Made by a program: the position numbers and the translations under genes. A stretch of DNA of 64,000 nucleotides, taken from the NCBI RefSeq assembly GCF_051400755.1, contig NZ_JBLFFL010000006.1:124001-188000 (forward strand). The letters run 5' to 3'. Position 1 is the stretch's first letter, and the number at the start of each line of letters is the position of its first letter. Below, in pieces: positions 52,784 through 61,723 of the stretch. Origin of the DNA: Parapedobacter sp051400755. Its GTDB lineage: Bacteria > Bacteroidota > Bacteroidia > Sphingobacteriales > Sphingobacteriaceae. Under the pieces are notes generated by a model, which was not told the origin of the DNA, searched no databases, and worked only from the letters and a program-made list of their open reading frames with translations.

Positions 52784-53728
52784 CTAACTGTGTTGCTTGA
52801 TTTCTGCCAGATGCACGATCTCCTTCAAGTCAAACGGGGTTTCCTGATAAACGAAATAATTCAGCCAGTTGTTGAATAGGAGGTTAGCATGGCCGGCCCA
52901 ACGGACAACGGGTGGGTTTTTCGGGTCGTCTCCCGCATAATAATGCTTGGGCATGTCAATCGGAAGCCCCTTTTCCAAATCTCTTACATATTCCTCATGG
53001 AGCGTCCGTGGTGCATACTCCGAATGGCCTGTCAAATAGAACTCCCGACCTCCTCTTGAAGCAATAATAGCCACTCCGGCTTCTTCGGATTTGGACAGGA
53101 CCGTAACTTCTTCTAAACCTGCAAAATCAGCTTCCGAAATGGTGGTATGCCGACTATGCGGAATGAAGAACTCATCATCGAAACCCCGGAATAATGGATG
53201 CCTTTTATCGAGTGCGGTGTGCTTAAAAACACCGAAAGTCTTTTTATCCAATGGAATTTTACCGACATCATAAAAATGGTACAATGCTGCCTGGGAGGCC
53301 CAGCAGATATACAGGGTGGAGGTAACATGCTTCCTCGCCCAATCGAAAATCGTTGTGATTTCATCCCAGTACGAAACGTCTTCGAACTCCAGCATCTCCA
53401 CGGGGGCACCGGTGATGACCATTCCATCGTAATAGTTTTCTGTAACCTCATTAAAACCTTTGTAAAACATTTCCAGATGTTCCTCCGGTGTGTTTTTTGG
53501 GGTGTGGGTATCTAAACGAAGAAATTCAACTTCAACCTGTAACGGGTTATTGGACAGCAATCTGATGAAATCGGTCTCTGTCGATATTTTCAGCGGCATG
53601 AGGTTGAGTATGATGACACGCATTGGGCGGATATCCTGTGTATTCGCCCGCAAGTTATCCATCACAAAAATATTCTCTTTTTTGAGTTGTTCTATCGCTG
53701 GGAGATTGTCTGGTATTTTTACTGGCAT
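52784..53728 (-). CDS. metA: Homoserine O-acetyltransferase (MetA family)
   Basis: A 314-residue MetA-family enzyme that acylates homoserine, the first committed step of methionine synthesis. The catalytic Cys142 lies in YICWASQAALYHFY and the His235/Glu237 pair in LTGHSEYAP, all at the textbook positions. The residue that sets acyl-donor choice is Glu111 (TGAPVEMLEF); published work on this family links Glu111 with acetyl-CoA and Gly111 with succinyl-CoA, so this should be an acetyltransferase despite the usual succinyltransferase label. It stands alone; no met genes or SAM riboswitch are visible upstream. Confidence 0.93.
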   Translation of the reverse strand: MPVKIPDNLPAIEQLKKENIFVMDNLRANTQDIRPMRVIILNLMPLKISTETDFIRLLSNNPLQVEVEFLRLDTHTPKNTPEEHLEMFYKGFNEVTENYYDGMVITGAPVEMLEFEDVSYWDEITTIFDWARKHVTSTLYICWASQAALYHFYDVGKIPLDKKTFGVFKHTALDKRHPLFRGFDDEFFIPHSRHTTISEADFAGLEEVTVLSKSEEAGVAIIASRGGREFYLTGHSEYAPRTLHEEYVRDLEKGLPIDMPKHYYAGDDPKNPPVVRWAGHANLLFNNWLNYFVYQETPFDLKEIVHLAEIKQHS

Positions 53729-53811
53729 GCTATTTTCCTGTACCTGATTTTCAGCAAAAATACGGAGATTTTTTGGGCTTTGGAGATTTTAAGGTCGTGG
53801 ACGATATGTTG

Positions 53812-54660
53812 CTAATAGCTCAGGGCATAGTGGCTTTTCAATGCGGCGGCCATTACGTTCAATTCGCGTTGGGTGAGCGGCCGCTCGTATAATAGAAACC
53901 TTGCAATTTCGCCTACGAATGATTCTACACCGGGGTGTTCAATGGCGTCCCTCTCCTGGCCGATGGCTAACTTCGACGCATCGGCGGCGGTATCGACAGG
54001 GAACGGATGGGTGGCTGCCGGGGTCTCCGGATCATCGATGTACAAGGAGAGCGTGACTACGCCGGTCCCCGCTTCCATGCGCCCGATCAGCAGGTAGTAA
54101 TCCTCCTGATTGAGCTTCTCTTTGCTTAGCACTTGAGGATTGTTGACATCCCAGCGACCGAACGTCTCCCCGCTCCTACTGCCCATCCACACCCGGTTGT
54201 TGTCAGCCAAACCTGCCCAGAATCCCTCGTAATTCCCGCCGTTTCGCAAGTTGCCGAAAAATGAATTTACATCCGGTAGCTCACCGGACTGTTTTCCTGC
54301 TTTGATGACACAAAACCAGGTATATCCGCTGCCTGTGACCAGGTGGTCAAATGCGTCCTCTTCTGCCGCTACTAATTCCTGCTTGTTAAAAACGATGGCA
54401 TGATGTCCGTTCAATTGGTGAATATCCGATTTTAAAAGCGGTCTCCCGGACCCTTTCACCTGACGCCCTTCATCTCTTTTCTCAAACATCTTTACCGGAA
54501 ATGACGCCTGGTTTACCCATTTATTGACGCGATTATCCGGACCGGTAACGACACCGCTGTCTGCATTCAGGTCGACGATCAGTCCTTTGCTGACGAGCGG
54601 GGTATCGATTTTATGGTCAGCTATAACCATCCAAAGGGATAAGAGGGTGAGGAGCATCAT
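53812..54660 (-). CDS. Exported LamG/concanavalin-like protein
   Basis: A 282-residue protein with a short hydrophobic N-terminus (MMLLTLLSLWMVIA). The beta-rich remainder (GLIVDLNADSGVVTGPDNRV, HAIVFNKQELVAAEEDAFDH, YTWFCVIKAG and VGEIARFLLYERPLTQRELN) has the ending typical of LamG/concanavalin-like lectin domains. It probably binds a carbohydrate outside the cytoplasm. No catalytic residues are evident. It lies 83 bp upstream of metA in the same direction but a functional link is doubtful. Confidence 0.75.
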   Translation of the reverse strand: MMLLTLLSLWMVIADHKIDTPLVSKGLIVDLNADSGVVTGPDNRVNKWVNQASFPVKMFEKRDEGRQVKGSGRPLLKSDIHQLNGHHAIVFNKQELVAAEEDAFDHLVTGSGYTWFCVIKAGKQSGELPDVNSFFGNLRNGGNYEGFWAGLADNNRVWMGSRSGETFGRWDVNNPQVLSKEKLNQEDYYLLIGRMEAGTGVVTLSLYIDDPETPAATHPFPVDTAADASKLAIGQERDAIEHPGVESFVGEIARFLLYERPLTQRELNVMAAALKSHYALSY

Positions 54661-54876
54661 AAGGCAATTATTTATATTGGTGTGTCACAAAGAAACAGAT
54701 ATTATGCCGCATTTTCAACCATAGGTCTCAAGCTCGGAACAGCGGATAGGTGGAGCGTGAAGACAAGGTAAAGATAAGGTTACATCGTATCCACTGATAT
54801 AAATGTACTTCTTATTTAATATTTAATACTTTTGGCCGTAATCATGCAAGGCCTGTAAAAGACATCGGTATCGTTT

Positions 54877-57537
54877 ATGAACTATTATTGTTTCGTGTTT
54901 TTCTTTTTTATTATCCAAGCGATATGCCAAGCGCAAGATGAAAGGAAAGAAGTCGTCACGTTTGAAGATGCTTATAAGCGGGTATATCATATTACCAAAC
55001 TTAATGATGAACGGCCCGCAGTAGATGGCAAACTGGACGAAGACATGTGGCAACATAAAGGGGAATGGTCTGAAAAGTTTTCTCAGGTTATTCCCTTCGA
55101 ACGTGTGCACACGCCGTCGTGGACGCGTATGAAGATATTCTATGACGATGAGCAGCTCTACATAGGCGTTTATTGTAAAGATGAACACCCCGAGACCATG
55201 AACGCGTTTGTCGGGAACAGGGATGACAATAGCAACGGCGACCTGATCAGCATTGCATTTGACACGTATCACGATTACCGTGTGGCCCCGGAATTTAATA
55301 TAAACCTGGGGGGAAACAAGACCGAACTGACGGTTACGGATCAGCTTTCGGTGAACCTAAGCTGGAATGCGGTATGGGAAGGACGGACGCATATTAACCT
55401 AGCGGATTCGTCTTGGACAGCAGAGCTCCGTATCCCGTTTAGCCAGCTGAGGTATAATCAAAAAAATACGGATGGGATCTGGGGATTGCACGTGAGACGC
55501 ATCATTCGTAGAAATAACGAAGTGCAGAATTGGAGTTTGATCCCGATAAAGAATAATGGGCATGTTTTTTCTTTCGGAGAAATGCACGGCATGACCGATT
55601 TGCCAAAGCCCAAGGGAATTGAGTTCCTGCCTTACATGATGGGTAAGCATATCAATGAGCCTAAAATACCCAACAGCCCATTCCAGAAAGGGAGCAAATG
55701 GCAAGGAAACGCGGGCCTGGATGCTAAATTTGCATTGAAGGATTTTACGCTGGATGTAACCGTCAATCCTGACTACGGCCAGGTAGAGCTTGATCCATCC
55801 GTGATGAACTTGTCTGCCTATGAAGTTTTCTATGATGAAAAACGGCCGTTTTTCCTGGAGGGGAAGCATATTCTAGAGTTTGAAAATAATAGCGACGGCA
55901 TGATGTTCTATTCGCGCAGGATCGGTGCCATGCCCTCTTATCAACCTCAGGGCATAGACAATATCGAAAACTATGCGAGCACGCCCCGTTTTATTCCCAT
56001 CATCGGTGCCCTGAAATTGACGGGAACAAATAGAAAAGGGATGACCATCGGGGTGCTGGAGAGTGTCACCGCACAGACTTCTTCAAGGGTGATGCGGAAC
56101 GGGATATACGACAGCGAGGTAACGGAACCCCTTACGAATTATACGGTGGCGCGGGTGCAGAAAAACTGGGAAGGTAATACGCTATTGGGGGGTATGGTTA
56201 CCGCTGTAAACCGGAACTTAACCAAAGCGCATCTGCAGGATGCGCTGGTTGAAAATGCATTCACCGCGGGAATGGATGTGACCCATTATTTTGCAAACCG
56301 CCTGTATTATGTAGACGCGAAAGGAATGGTTAGCACCTTGCACGGTTCCCCTGACGCGCTGCTGAAAACAAAAATGGATGCCACCCATTATTTCCATCGG
56401 GAATCAGGCGCTGATTACCTAAATCTCAGTCCGGACAAACGTGCTTTGCAAGGCACAGGCGGCTACGTAAAGGTCGGGAAGAAGGGAAATGCGCAGTGGA
56501 ACTTCTCGCAGACGTTCAGCTGGGCGTCGCCGGGGTTTGACCTGAATGACGTGGGGTATATGAAACAGTCGGACTATAAGCTGAATGAGTTGGAAATAGC
56601 GTTCCGAAAAACGGATCCCTGGGGCCCTTTCCGGTTTGCAGGGATTAACCTGACCCAGAAAAATGTCTGGAATTATGGCGGGGAGGCGATGAATAATAGT
56701 GTGGCCATCCGCTGGCGTAGCTTAAGTATTAAACACCGTGTGGAAATGGATGTGAAGGAATCATTCAGCTGGAATACGGTGGATAGCCGCCGATTAAGAG
56801 GGGGACCGGACATGCGGTATCATTCAAATTTTGAGACCAATGTAGTGTTAAACTCGGATCGAGCTAAACGGGTGGTGTTGAAATTGATGTACGACGGCAG
56901 GCATTATTTGGATGAGGAAACAGGATATAATCAGATACATCCTAGCATGATTTTCCGCTTAGGGAATCATATCCGCTTGACCGGACAGTTGGACTATGCC
57001 TGGAATAAGGATAACCTGCAATACGTAAGCACCATCGTGCCAGCTGACGGTGCCGAAGGTAAAGCGGAATACATCATGGGGCGAATGAAGCAGGAAACTT
57101 ACGGCGTGACGTTGAATATGCAGGTAAATGTTACCCCCGATATTTCTATTCAGTATTATGGATCGCCGTTTACTTCCGTCGCAAAATATGACAAGTTTAA
57201 ACTGGCGGCAGATACCCGTTCGCATACCTATGCGGATCGCTTTAGCGAGTTTGCCAGCAATGAAATGGGCTATGAGGATGGCTACTATGTCATTGGCAGC
57301 GGCAGCAGCGAACGATCATTCAAAGATCCGAATTTTAGTTTTAACGAACTGCGTTCTAATTTGGTTGCCCGATGGGAATACCTGCCGGGTTCTACACTCT
57401 ACCTCGTATGGGAACATAGCCAGTCCAATCAGGACGACATTTATTATCCGGGCTGGGGGACTAATCTAGACAGGATGTTTGGGCTGCATGCTACCGATAC
57501 ATTTATGATGAAAATCAACTACTGGTTTAATCTGTAA
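54877..57537 (+). CDS. DUF5916 outer-membrane protein with CBM9-like N-terminus
   Basis: An 886-residue protein. A signal peptide (MNYYCFVFFFFIIQAICQAQ) is followed by a CBM9/DOMON-like domain (about 40-225: RPAVDGKLDEDMWQHKGEWS, LYIGVYCKDEHPE) and by DUF5916 (about 235-886: YDEKRPFFLEGKHIL, MFYSRRIGAMP, a long run of alternating strands, and an end FMMKINYWFNL), which forms a large outer-membrane barrel. The fold suggests binding and passage of an aromatic or sugar substrate; the function is not established. It is the first gene of a possible plus-strand run with the hydrolase and Nei-like gene. Confidence 0.9.
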   Translation: MNYYCFVFFFFIIQAICQAQDERKEVVTFEDAYKRVYHITKLNDERPAVDGKLDEDMWQHKGEWSEKFSQVIPFERVHTPSWTRMKIFYDDEQLYIGVYCKDEHPETMNAFVGNRDDNSNGDLISIAFDTYHDYRVAPEFNINLGGNKTELTVTDQLSVNLSWNAVWEGRTHINLADSSWTAELRIPFSQLRYNQKNTDGIWGLHVRRIIRRNNEVQNWSLIPIKNNGHVFSFGEMHGMTDLPKPKGIEFLPYMMGKHINEPKIPNSPFQKGSKWQGNAGLDAKFALKDFTLDVTVNPDYGQVELDPSVMNLSAYEVFYDEKRPFFLEGKHILEFENNSDGMMFYSRRIGAMPSYQPQGIDNIENYASTPRFIPIIGALKLTGTNRKGMTIGVLESVTAQTSSRVMRNGIYDSEVTEPLTNYTVARVQKNWEGNTLLGGMVTAVNRNLTKAHLQDALVENAFTAGMDVTHYFANRLYYVDAKGMVSTLHGSPDALLKTKMDATHYFHRESGADYLNLSPDKRALQGTGGYVKVGKKGNAQWNFSQTFSWASPGFDLNDVGYMKQSDYKLNELEIAFRKTDPWGPFRFAGINLTQKNVWNYGGEAMNNSVAIRWRSLSIKHRVEMDVKESFSWNTVDSRRLRGGPDMRYHSNFETNVVLNSDRAKRVVLKLMYDGRHYLDEETGYNQIHPSMIFRLGNHIRLTGQLDYAWNKDNLQYVSTIVPADGAEGKAEYIMGRMKQETYGVTLNMQVNVTPDISIQYYGSPFTSVAKYDKFKLAADTRSHTYADRFSEFASNEMGYEDGYYVIGSGSSERSFKDPNFSFNELRSNLVARWEYLPGSTLYLVWEHSQSNQDDIYYPGWGTNLDRMFGLHATDTFMMKINYWFNL

Positions 57538-57613
57538 AGAACAGCGGTTGCCTTAGCTAGTGGAGCCACCGCGGCTAAGCCAAAAGGGCATAAATTTTGA
57601 AGCCTTTTTATGG

Positions 57614-58516
57614 ATGAGCAACCCGATTTTGAACAAACGCGTAGCCGTAAACGGAATTGAGATTTATTACCGGGAGGCTGGTAATAAAAAAAATCCCACT
57701 GTACTGCTGCTGCACGGTTTCCCGAGTTCATCGGTGATGTTTAAAAACCTGATGATCGCATTGTCAGGCAAATTCCATCTCATTGCTCCGGATTATCCGG
57801 GGTTCGGCTTTAGCGACTTTCCGGAAATGAATGCATTCGAATACACTTTCCGGAGTATTGCGGCCTGTATGGAGCAATTTGTCAAAAACATTGAACTGCA
57901 CGAATTCTTCATCTACCTCCATGATTACGGGTGTCCAATCGGGCTTCGGCTGTGCATAAGCAATCCTGATTGGATCCTCGGCATGATTGTTCAGAATGGC
58001 AATGCCTACGAAGCGGGTTTAGGCCCGCAATGGAACGAGACGAAAGATTTCTGGGCAAATCCAACCGAAGAAAAAAAACGGAAGGTGATGTCCTTTTTAA
58101 GTAAGGAGGGTGTCAAGATGCAATATACTGCGGGATTGCCGGATCGCTTATTGATTCGGCTCAGCCCCGACCTCTGGACGTTGGACTGGGCACTATTGAG
58201 CAGGCCAGGCAATATTGACATGCAATTTGATCTGAATTGTGATTATCAAAACAATATACCGATGTTCGAAAAATTCCAACGCTATTTTAGAAAACATCAG
58301 CCCCCCGCATTGATCATCTGGGGTAAATACGATGCTTTTTTTAGCGTTGAAGAAGCGTATTGCTATCAGCGGGACCTACCACACGCGCAACTCCATATCC
58401 TTAATGGGGGGCACATGGCGCTGGAAACCAATTTCGAGGAGGTTTGTGGTTTGACAAAAAACTTCATAACGAACGAAGTTGATCATGCCTTAAGCAACCG
58501 GCAACGCAAAATATAA
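57614..58516 (+). CDS. Alpha/beta hydrolase with Asp nucleophile (epoxide hydrolase/dehalogenase-like)
   Basis: A 300-residue enzyme from ATG 57614 (MSNPILNKRVAVNGIEIYYR); an in-phase ATG 18 codons upstream gives an improbable leader. Oxyanion region: LLLHGFPSSSVMF. The nucleophile elbow reads FIYLHDYGCPIGLR, placing Asp where esterases have Ser, as in epoxide hydrolases and haloalkane dehalogenases. The acid is in IIWGKYDAFF and the His in LNGGHMALE. It therefore most likely opens an epoxide or removes a halide in the cytoplasm. It is 10 bp before the DNA glycosylase gene, in the same direction. Confidence 0.85.
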   Translation: MSNPILNKRVAVNGIEIYYREAGNKKNPTVLLLHGFPSSSVMFKNLMIALSGKFHLIAPDYPGFGFSDFPEMNAFEYTFRSIAACMEQFVKNIELHEFFIYLHDYGCPIGLRLCISNPDWILGMIVQNGNAYEAGLGPQWNETKDFWANPTEEKKRKVMSFLSKEGVKMQYTAGLPDRLLIRLSPDLWTLDWALLSRPGNIDMQFDLNCDYQNNIPMFEKFQRYFRKHQPPALIIWGKYDAFFSVEEAYCYQRDLPHAQLHILNGGHMALETNFEEVCGLTKNFITNEVDHALSNRQRKI

Positions 58517-58526
58517 GGGGAAGACT

Positions 58527-59264
58527 ATGCCCGAAGGACCGTCAATCGTGATCTTGAGAGAAGCTGTAGCGTCCTTGCATCTGGAAGGAGAAAAGATCCG
58601 TTCCGTAGAAGGCAATAGTAAAATTGACCAACAGTTATTGCCGGGGCAGACCGTGCTTGGCTTCCGTTCGTGGGGCAAGCATTTTTTGATCTGTTTCTCA
58701 ACCTTTACCCTTCGGATCCATTTCCTTTTGTTCGGAAGTTACCGCATCAATGAACGAAAACCGTCTCCAGTCAGATTAAGCTTACAGTTTGCAAACGATG
58801 AACTGAACTTTTATGCATGTTCTATAAAGCTCATCGAAAAACCCGTGGATGAAATCTATGACTGGTCGACTGATGTAATGGCGAAGGAATGGAACGCTGC
58901 GATGGCCTTAAAAAAGCTAAAAGGATTGCCTCAAGTGCTTTGCTGTGATGCCTTGCTGGACCAAGATATCTTTGCCGGAAGTGGTAATATCATCAAGAAC
59001 GAAGTGCTATTCCGTATCCGGGTGCATCCCCTGTCTACTTTGGGAGCCTTACCGGAAGCTAAGTTAAATGAAATGGTGCGGGAGGTTCGGCAATATGCCT
59101 TCGAGTTTCTCCATTGGAAGAAGGAATTTACCTTGAAGAAGCATTGGTTGGCGCACACCAAAAAAACATGCCCCCGATGCCACATCCCTTTTATCAGAGC
59201 CCATACGGGCAAAACTAACAGGCGGAGTTTCTTTTGTGGCAACTGCCAGGTGCTGTACACATGA
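58527..59264 (+). CDS. Nei/Fpg-family DNA glycosylase
   Basis: A 245-residue base-excision repair enzyme. It begins MPEGPSIVILREA: after Met removal, Pro1 and Glu2 are the catalytic pair of the Fpg/Nei family; the PEGP start is closer to Nei than to Fpg. A DNA-contacting Lys is in SWGKHFLI (Lys51). The H2TH region reads LDQDIFAGSGNIIKNEVLFR, and a C-terminal zinc finger has CPRC and CGNC (about 219-239). It removes oxidised bases and cuts the strand. The ATG is preceded by only 10 bp from the hydrolase stop, so it is probably co-transcribed with it. Confidence 0.9.
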   Translation: MPEGPSIVILREAVASLHLEGEKIRSVEGNSKIDQQLLPGQTVLGFRSWGKHFLICFSTFTLRIHFLLFGSYRINERKPSPVRLSLQFANDELNFYACSIKLIEKPVDEIYDWSTDVMAKEWNAAMALKKLKGLPQVLCCDALLDQDIFAGSGNIIKNEVLFRIRVHPLSTLGALPEAKLNEMVREVRQYAFEFLHWKKEFTLKKHWLAHTKKTCPRCHIPFIRAHTGKTNRRSFFCGNCQVLYT

Positions 59265-59369
59265 GATTGGCAGCATGGCAGCTCATCACGGATATAAACT
59301 TCCATTTTTCTCCAGTCGAATGCTGATTTTTATAAATTTATCCTAATTTTATAAAAAACAACGTTAACG

Positions 59370-60743
59370 ATGAACAAAAAGCATTCGACATCACGCAGAG
59401 AATTTCTGCTTACGGCCGCGACCGCGGCCATCGGTGTGCCGTTTATGTTAGATGCCTCGGCTAAAGCATTTGCTGCATCACCAAATGGAAAACTCCGGCA
59501 TGCCTGCATCGGCGTCGGCGGCATGGGCGCTTATGACCTTCAAAACTTCAAATCTCATCCGAATGTAGCGATCGTAGCCTTGTGTGATGTGGATGAAAAT
59601 AACTTAAAAAAAGCCGCGGAGATCATTCCGGGCGCACGCCTTTATACGGATTGGCGCGAGCTTCTCAAAAAGGAGAAAGACAATATCGACTCGGTCAATG
59701 TCACGGTACCTGACCATAACCACTTCGTCATTGCGATGAGTGCCATTCAGGCAGGCAAACATGTGTACTGCCAGAAACCCATGTGCCATGATGTTGCCGA
59801 AGTACGGGCCTTGACACAGGCATCGGTAAAAGCGGGGGTAATCACCCAATTGGGCACACAGATCGCCGCTTCAATTGGTGACCGAACGGCGGTTCAATGG
59901 ATCAAGGAAGGCATCATCGGGAAAGTGAAACATGCTTACCTCTGTTCAAACCGTTCGGGGATTGCGGGATACCGGCTCACCGGACCGCGACCTGCACAGG
60001 GTCAGGAGGTACCCTCCGGTTTACATTGGGATCACTGGATCGGCACGGCTCCCATGCGGCCTTTCGCAACAACCATCTATCATCCCGGGATATGGCGCAC
60101 TTGGCAGGATTTTGGCACGGGATGGTCGGGAGATATCGGCTGTCATATCTTTGATGCCGTTTGGAAGGGACTCGACATGAAATCGCCTATATCCGTAGTC
60201 GCGGAAGTACAGAAATCCTGGGAAGACTCGCCTGAACGACGGGGTGATACCTGGCCGCAGGGTAACCACATCACTTGGGTATTCCCCGGCAATGCGCGAA
60301 CGGAAGGGACATTACCGGTGGAATGGTTCGATGGCGAATTCTACCCGCCTGAAGCGGTGCGCGCCTTGTATGACTCCGAAAAATATCCGGAGGAAGCAGC
60401 AATGCTGATCGGTACGGAAGGCGCACTGCTCATCCCGCATGGAGGAACGCCGGTATTGCTCCCCGAAAGCAAATTCAAGGATTATCAGTACCCATCGCTG
60501 GAAGAACGCAATCATTACCATCATTTTGTAGATGCTTGCTTGGGCGGACCAAAAACGGAATCGCATTTTGCCCAAACGGGACCCATGACGGAGGCAATCC
60601 TGTTGGGGACCGTGGCCATACGGGTACCGGGGCAGGTATTGGAGTGGGATGCGACGGGCATGAAATTCCCCAATTATCCTGATGCAGACAAATACCTGCG
60701 ACGCACATACCGAGAAGGTTGGCAAATCAAGGGATTAAGTTAA
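59370..60743 (+). CDS. Gfo/Idh/MocA family oxidoreductase with Tat signal
   Basis: A 457-residue NAD(P)-dependent oxidoreductase. A twin-arginine signal (TSRREFLLTAATAAIG) marks periplasmic export of the folded enzyme. The Rossmann motif is in RHACIGVGGMGAYDLQNF. The family signature here reads VYCQKPMCHD, with Gln where most relatives have the Glu of EKP; the Lys and Pro are kept. WSGDIGCHIFDAVWKGL follows in the substrate domain. It is a sequence-distant relative of the enzyme at 17 kb. Substrates of such exported enzymes are modified sugars; which is unknown. It converges with the methyltransferase gene (20-bp gap). Confidence 0.9.
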   Translation: MNKKHSTSRREFLLTAATAAIGVPFMLDASAKAFAASPNGKLRHACIGVGGMGAYDLQNFKSHPNVAIVALCDVDENNLKKAAEIIPGARLYTDWRELLKKEKDNIDSVNVTVPDHNHFVIAMSAIQAGKHVYCQKPMCHDVAEVRALTQASVKAGVITQLGTQIAASIGDRTAVQWIKEGIIGKVKHAYLCSNRSGIAGYRLTGPRPAQGQEVPSGLHWDHWIGTAPMRPFATTIYHPGIWRTWQDFGTGWSGDIGCHIFDAVWKGLDMKSPISVVAEVQKSWEDSPERRGDTWPQGNHITWVFPGNARTEGTLPVEWFDGEFYPPEAVRALYDSEKYPEEAAMLIGTEGALLIPHGGTPVLLPESKFKDYQYPSLEERNHYHHFVDACLGGPKTESHFAQTGPMTEAILLGTVAIRVPGQVLEWDATGMKFPNYPDADKYLRRTYREGWQIKGLS

Positions 60744-60763
60744 AGATGGATGTTGAACCCAAG

Positions 60764-61633
60764 TCAGTTCTTTTCACCGACAGCTACGATCATTTCGCAG
60801 GGACCAATAAAACCAGTCGCCGTTTCAAATTTTTCCAGCGCCTGTTCAATTTCATTCCACACGGCTTGTTTTTCCGAGTCAGTCAAACCGCTCATCATTT
60901 GGTGTAGCGCGCCGAATGACTCTTTCTCAAATTGTACGCAAGTTTTTGCTGTCGGTAGCAATACAGGTGAATCAACCAGCACGGAAGTCACATTGCGGAA
61001 CCCGGCTTGGCCGAAAGCCTTTTCAATCACACCGCTGGCTCCGAGGCTGAATGGCCCCGGCTGGCCGGCTACCGGCGGCGGAAGCTTTGCCCGGTTGCGG
61101 ATGATTGAAACGGGTACGGAAAAAAATTCATTTTTGTCAGGTGTCGAGTAAACAATAGCCGCTGCCTTGCCACCGGGTTTGAGCACGCGTAACATTTCCC
61201 GCAATGCTTTCTGCTGATCGGGGAAATAGATAAGGCCGACCCTGGAGATCACGGCATCAAACGTCTCATCCTGAATGGTCAAATCTTCCCCATCCATTAC
61301 CCGTGTCTCTATATTGTTCAATCCGGATGTTTTCGCTAGTTTTTGCGCAAATGCCAGTATATCGGGGGATATATCGGTCGCCAGCACATACCCTGAGGGG
61401 CCGACCCTTCTGGCTGCCGCTACAGATTGCTCTCCGGCGCCTGCCGCCACATCCAGCACGCGATCATCGGCAGCGATATCGGCCATCTCCAGCATTTTTT
61501 CGGTTGCTTTACCAAGCCACTGATGGAGCAGCGGACTCCAGCGATACCAGGCTTCTGCTGCTGCCTGCCACTGTTCAAATGTGGTTCGTTTGTATTTGGC
61601 AGCGTCAAACTCAAGTGATTTTGTTGTTTCCAT
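60764..61633 (-). CDS. Class I SAM-dependent methyltransferase
   Basis: About 289 residues from ATG 61633 (METTKSLEFDAAKYKRTTFE). SAM-binding motif I is in DRVLDVAAGAGEQSVAAARR, followed by GYVLATDISPDIL and the acidic strand end; RVMDGEDLTIQDETFDAVIS is the second motif region and LREMLRVLKPGGKAAAIVYS the fourth strand. It resembles UbiE/COQ5-like methyltransferases but the substrate is unknown. The Met seven codons upstream (61654) lies within the -7 box at 61652-61659, supporting the shorter start. Confidence 0.9.
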   Translation of the reverse strand: METTKSLEFDAAKYKRTTFEQWQAAAEAWYRWSPLLHQWLGKATEKMLEMADIAADDRVLDVAAGAGEQSVAAARRVGPSGYVLATDISPDILAFAQKLAKTSGLNNIETRVMDGEDLTIQDETFDAVISRVGLIYFPDQQKALREMLRVLKPGGKAAAIVYSTPDKNEFFSVPVSIIRNRAKLPPPVAGQPGPFSLGASGVIEKAFGQAGFRNVTSVLVDSPVLLPTAKTCVQFEKESFGALHQMMSGLTDSEKQAVWNEIEQALEKFETATGFIGPCEMIVAVGEKN

Positions 61634-61651
61634 GTTTGTTTTATTTGAAAT

Positions 61652-61659
61652 CAAAATTA
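61652..61659 (-). promoter_or_regulatory. -7 promoter box of the methyltransferase gene
   Basis: On the minus strand TAATTTTG fits TAnnTTTG and ends 18 bp before the ATG at 61633. No clear -33 element. Confidence 0.45.
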
Positions 61660-61723
61660 GCAGAACAGCTGTGTGCGGTCTACCAGTTTTGGTTCAAATA
61701 ATAGCACTTTTGAATCAACATAA

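Noticed and set aside
53729..53811. SAM riboswitch ahead of metA
   Set aside because: Only 83 bp separate the genes and no kink-turn or conserved SAM-riboswitch core is visible.
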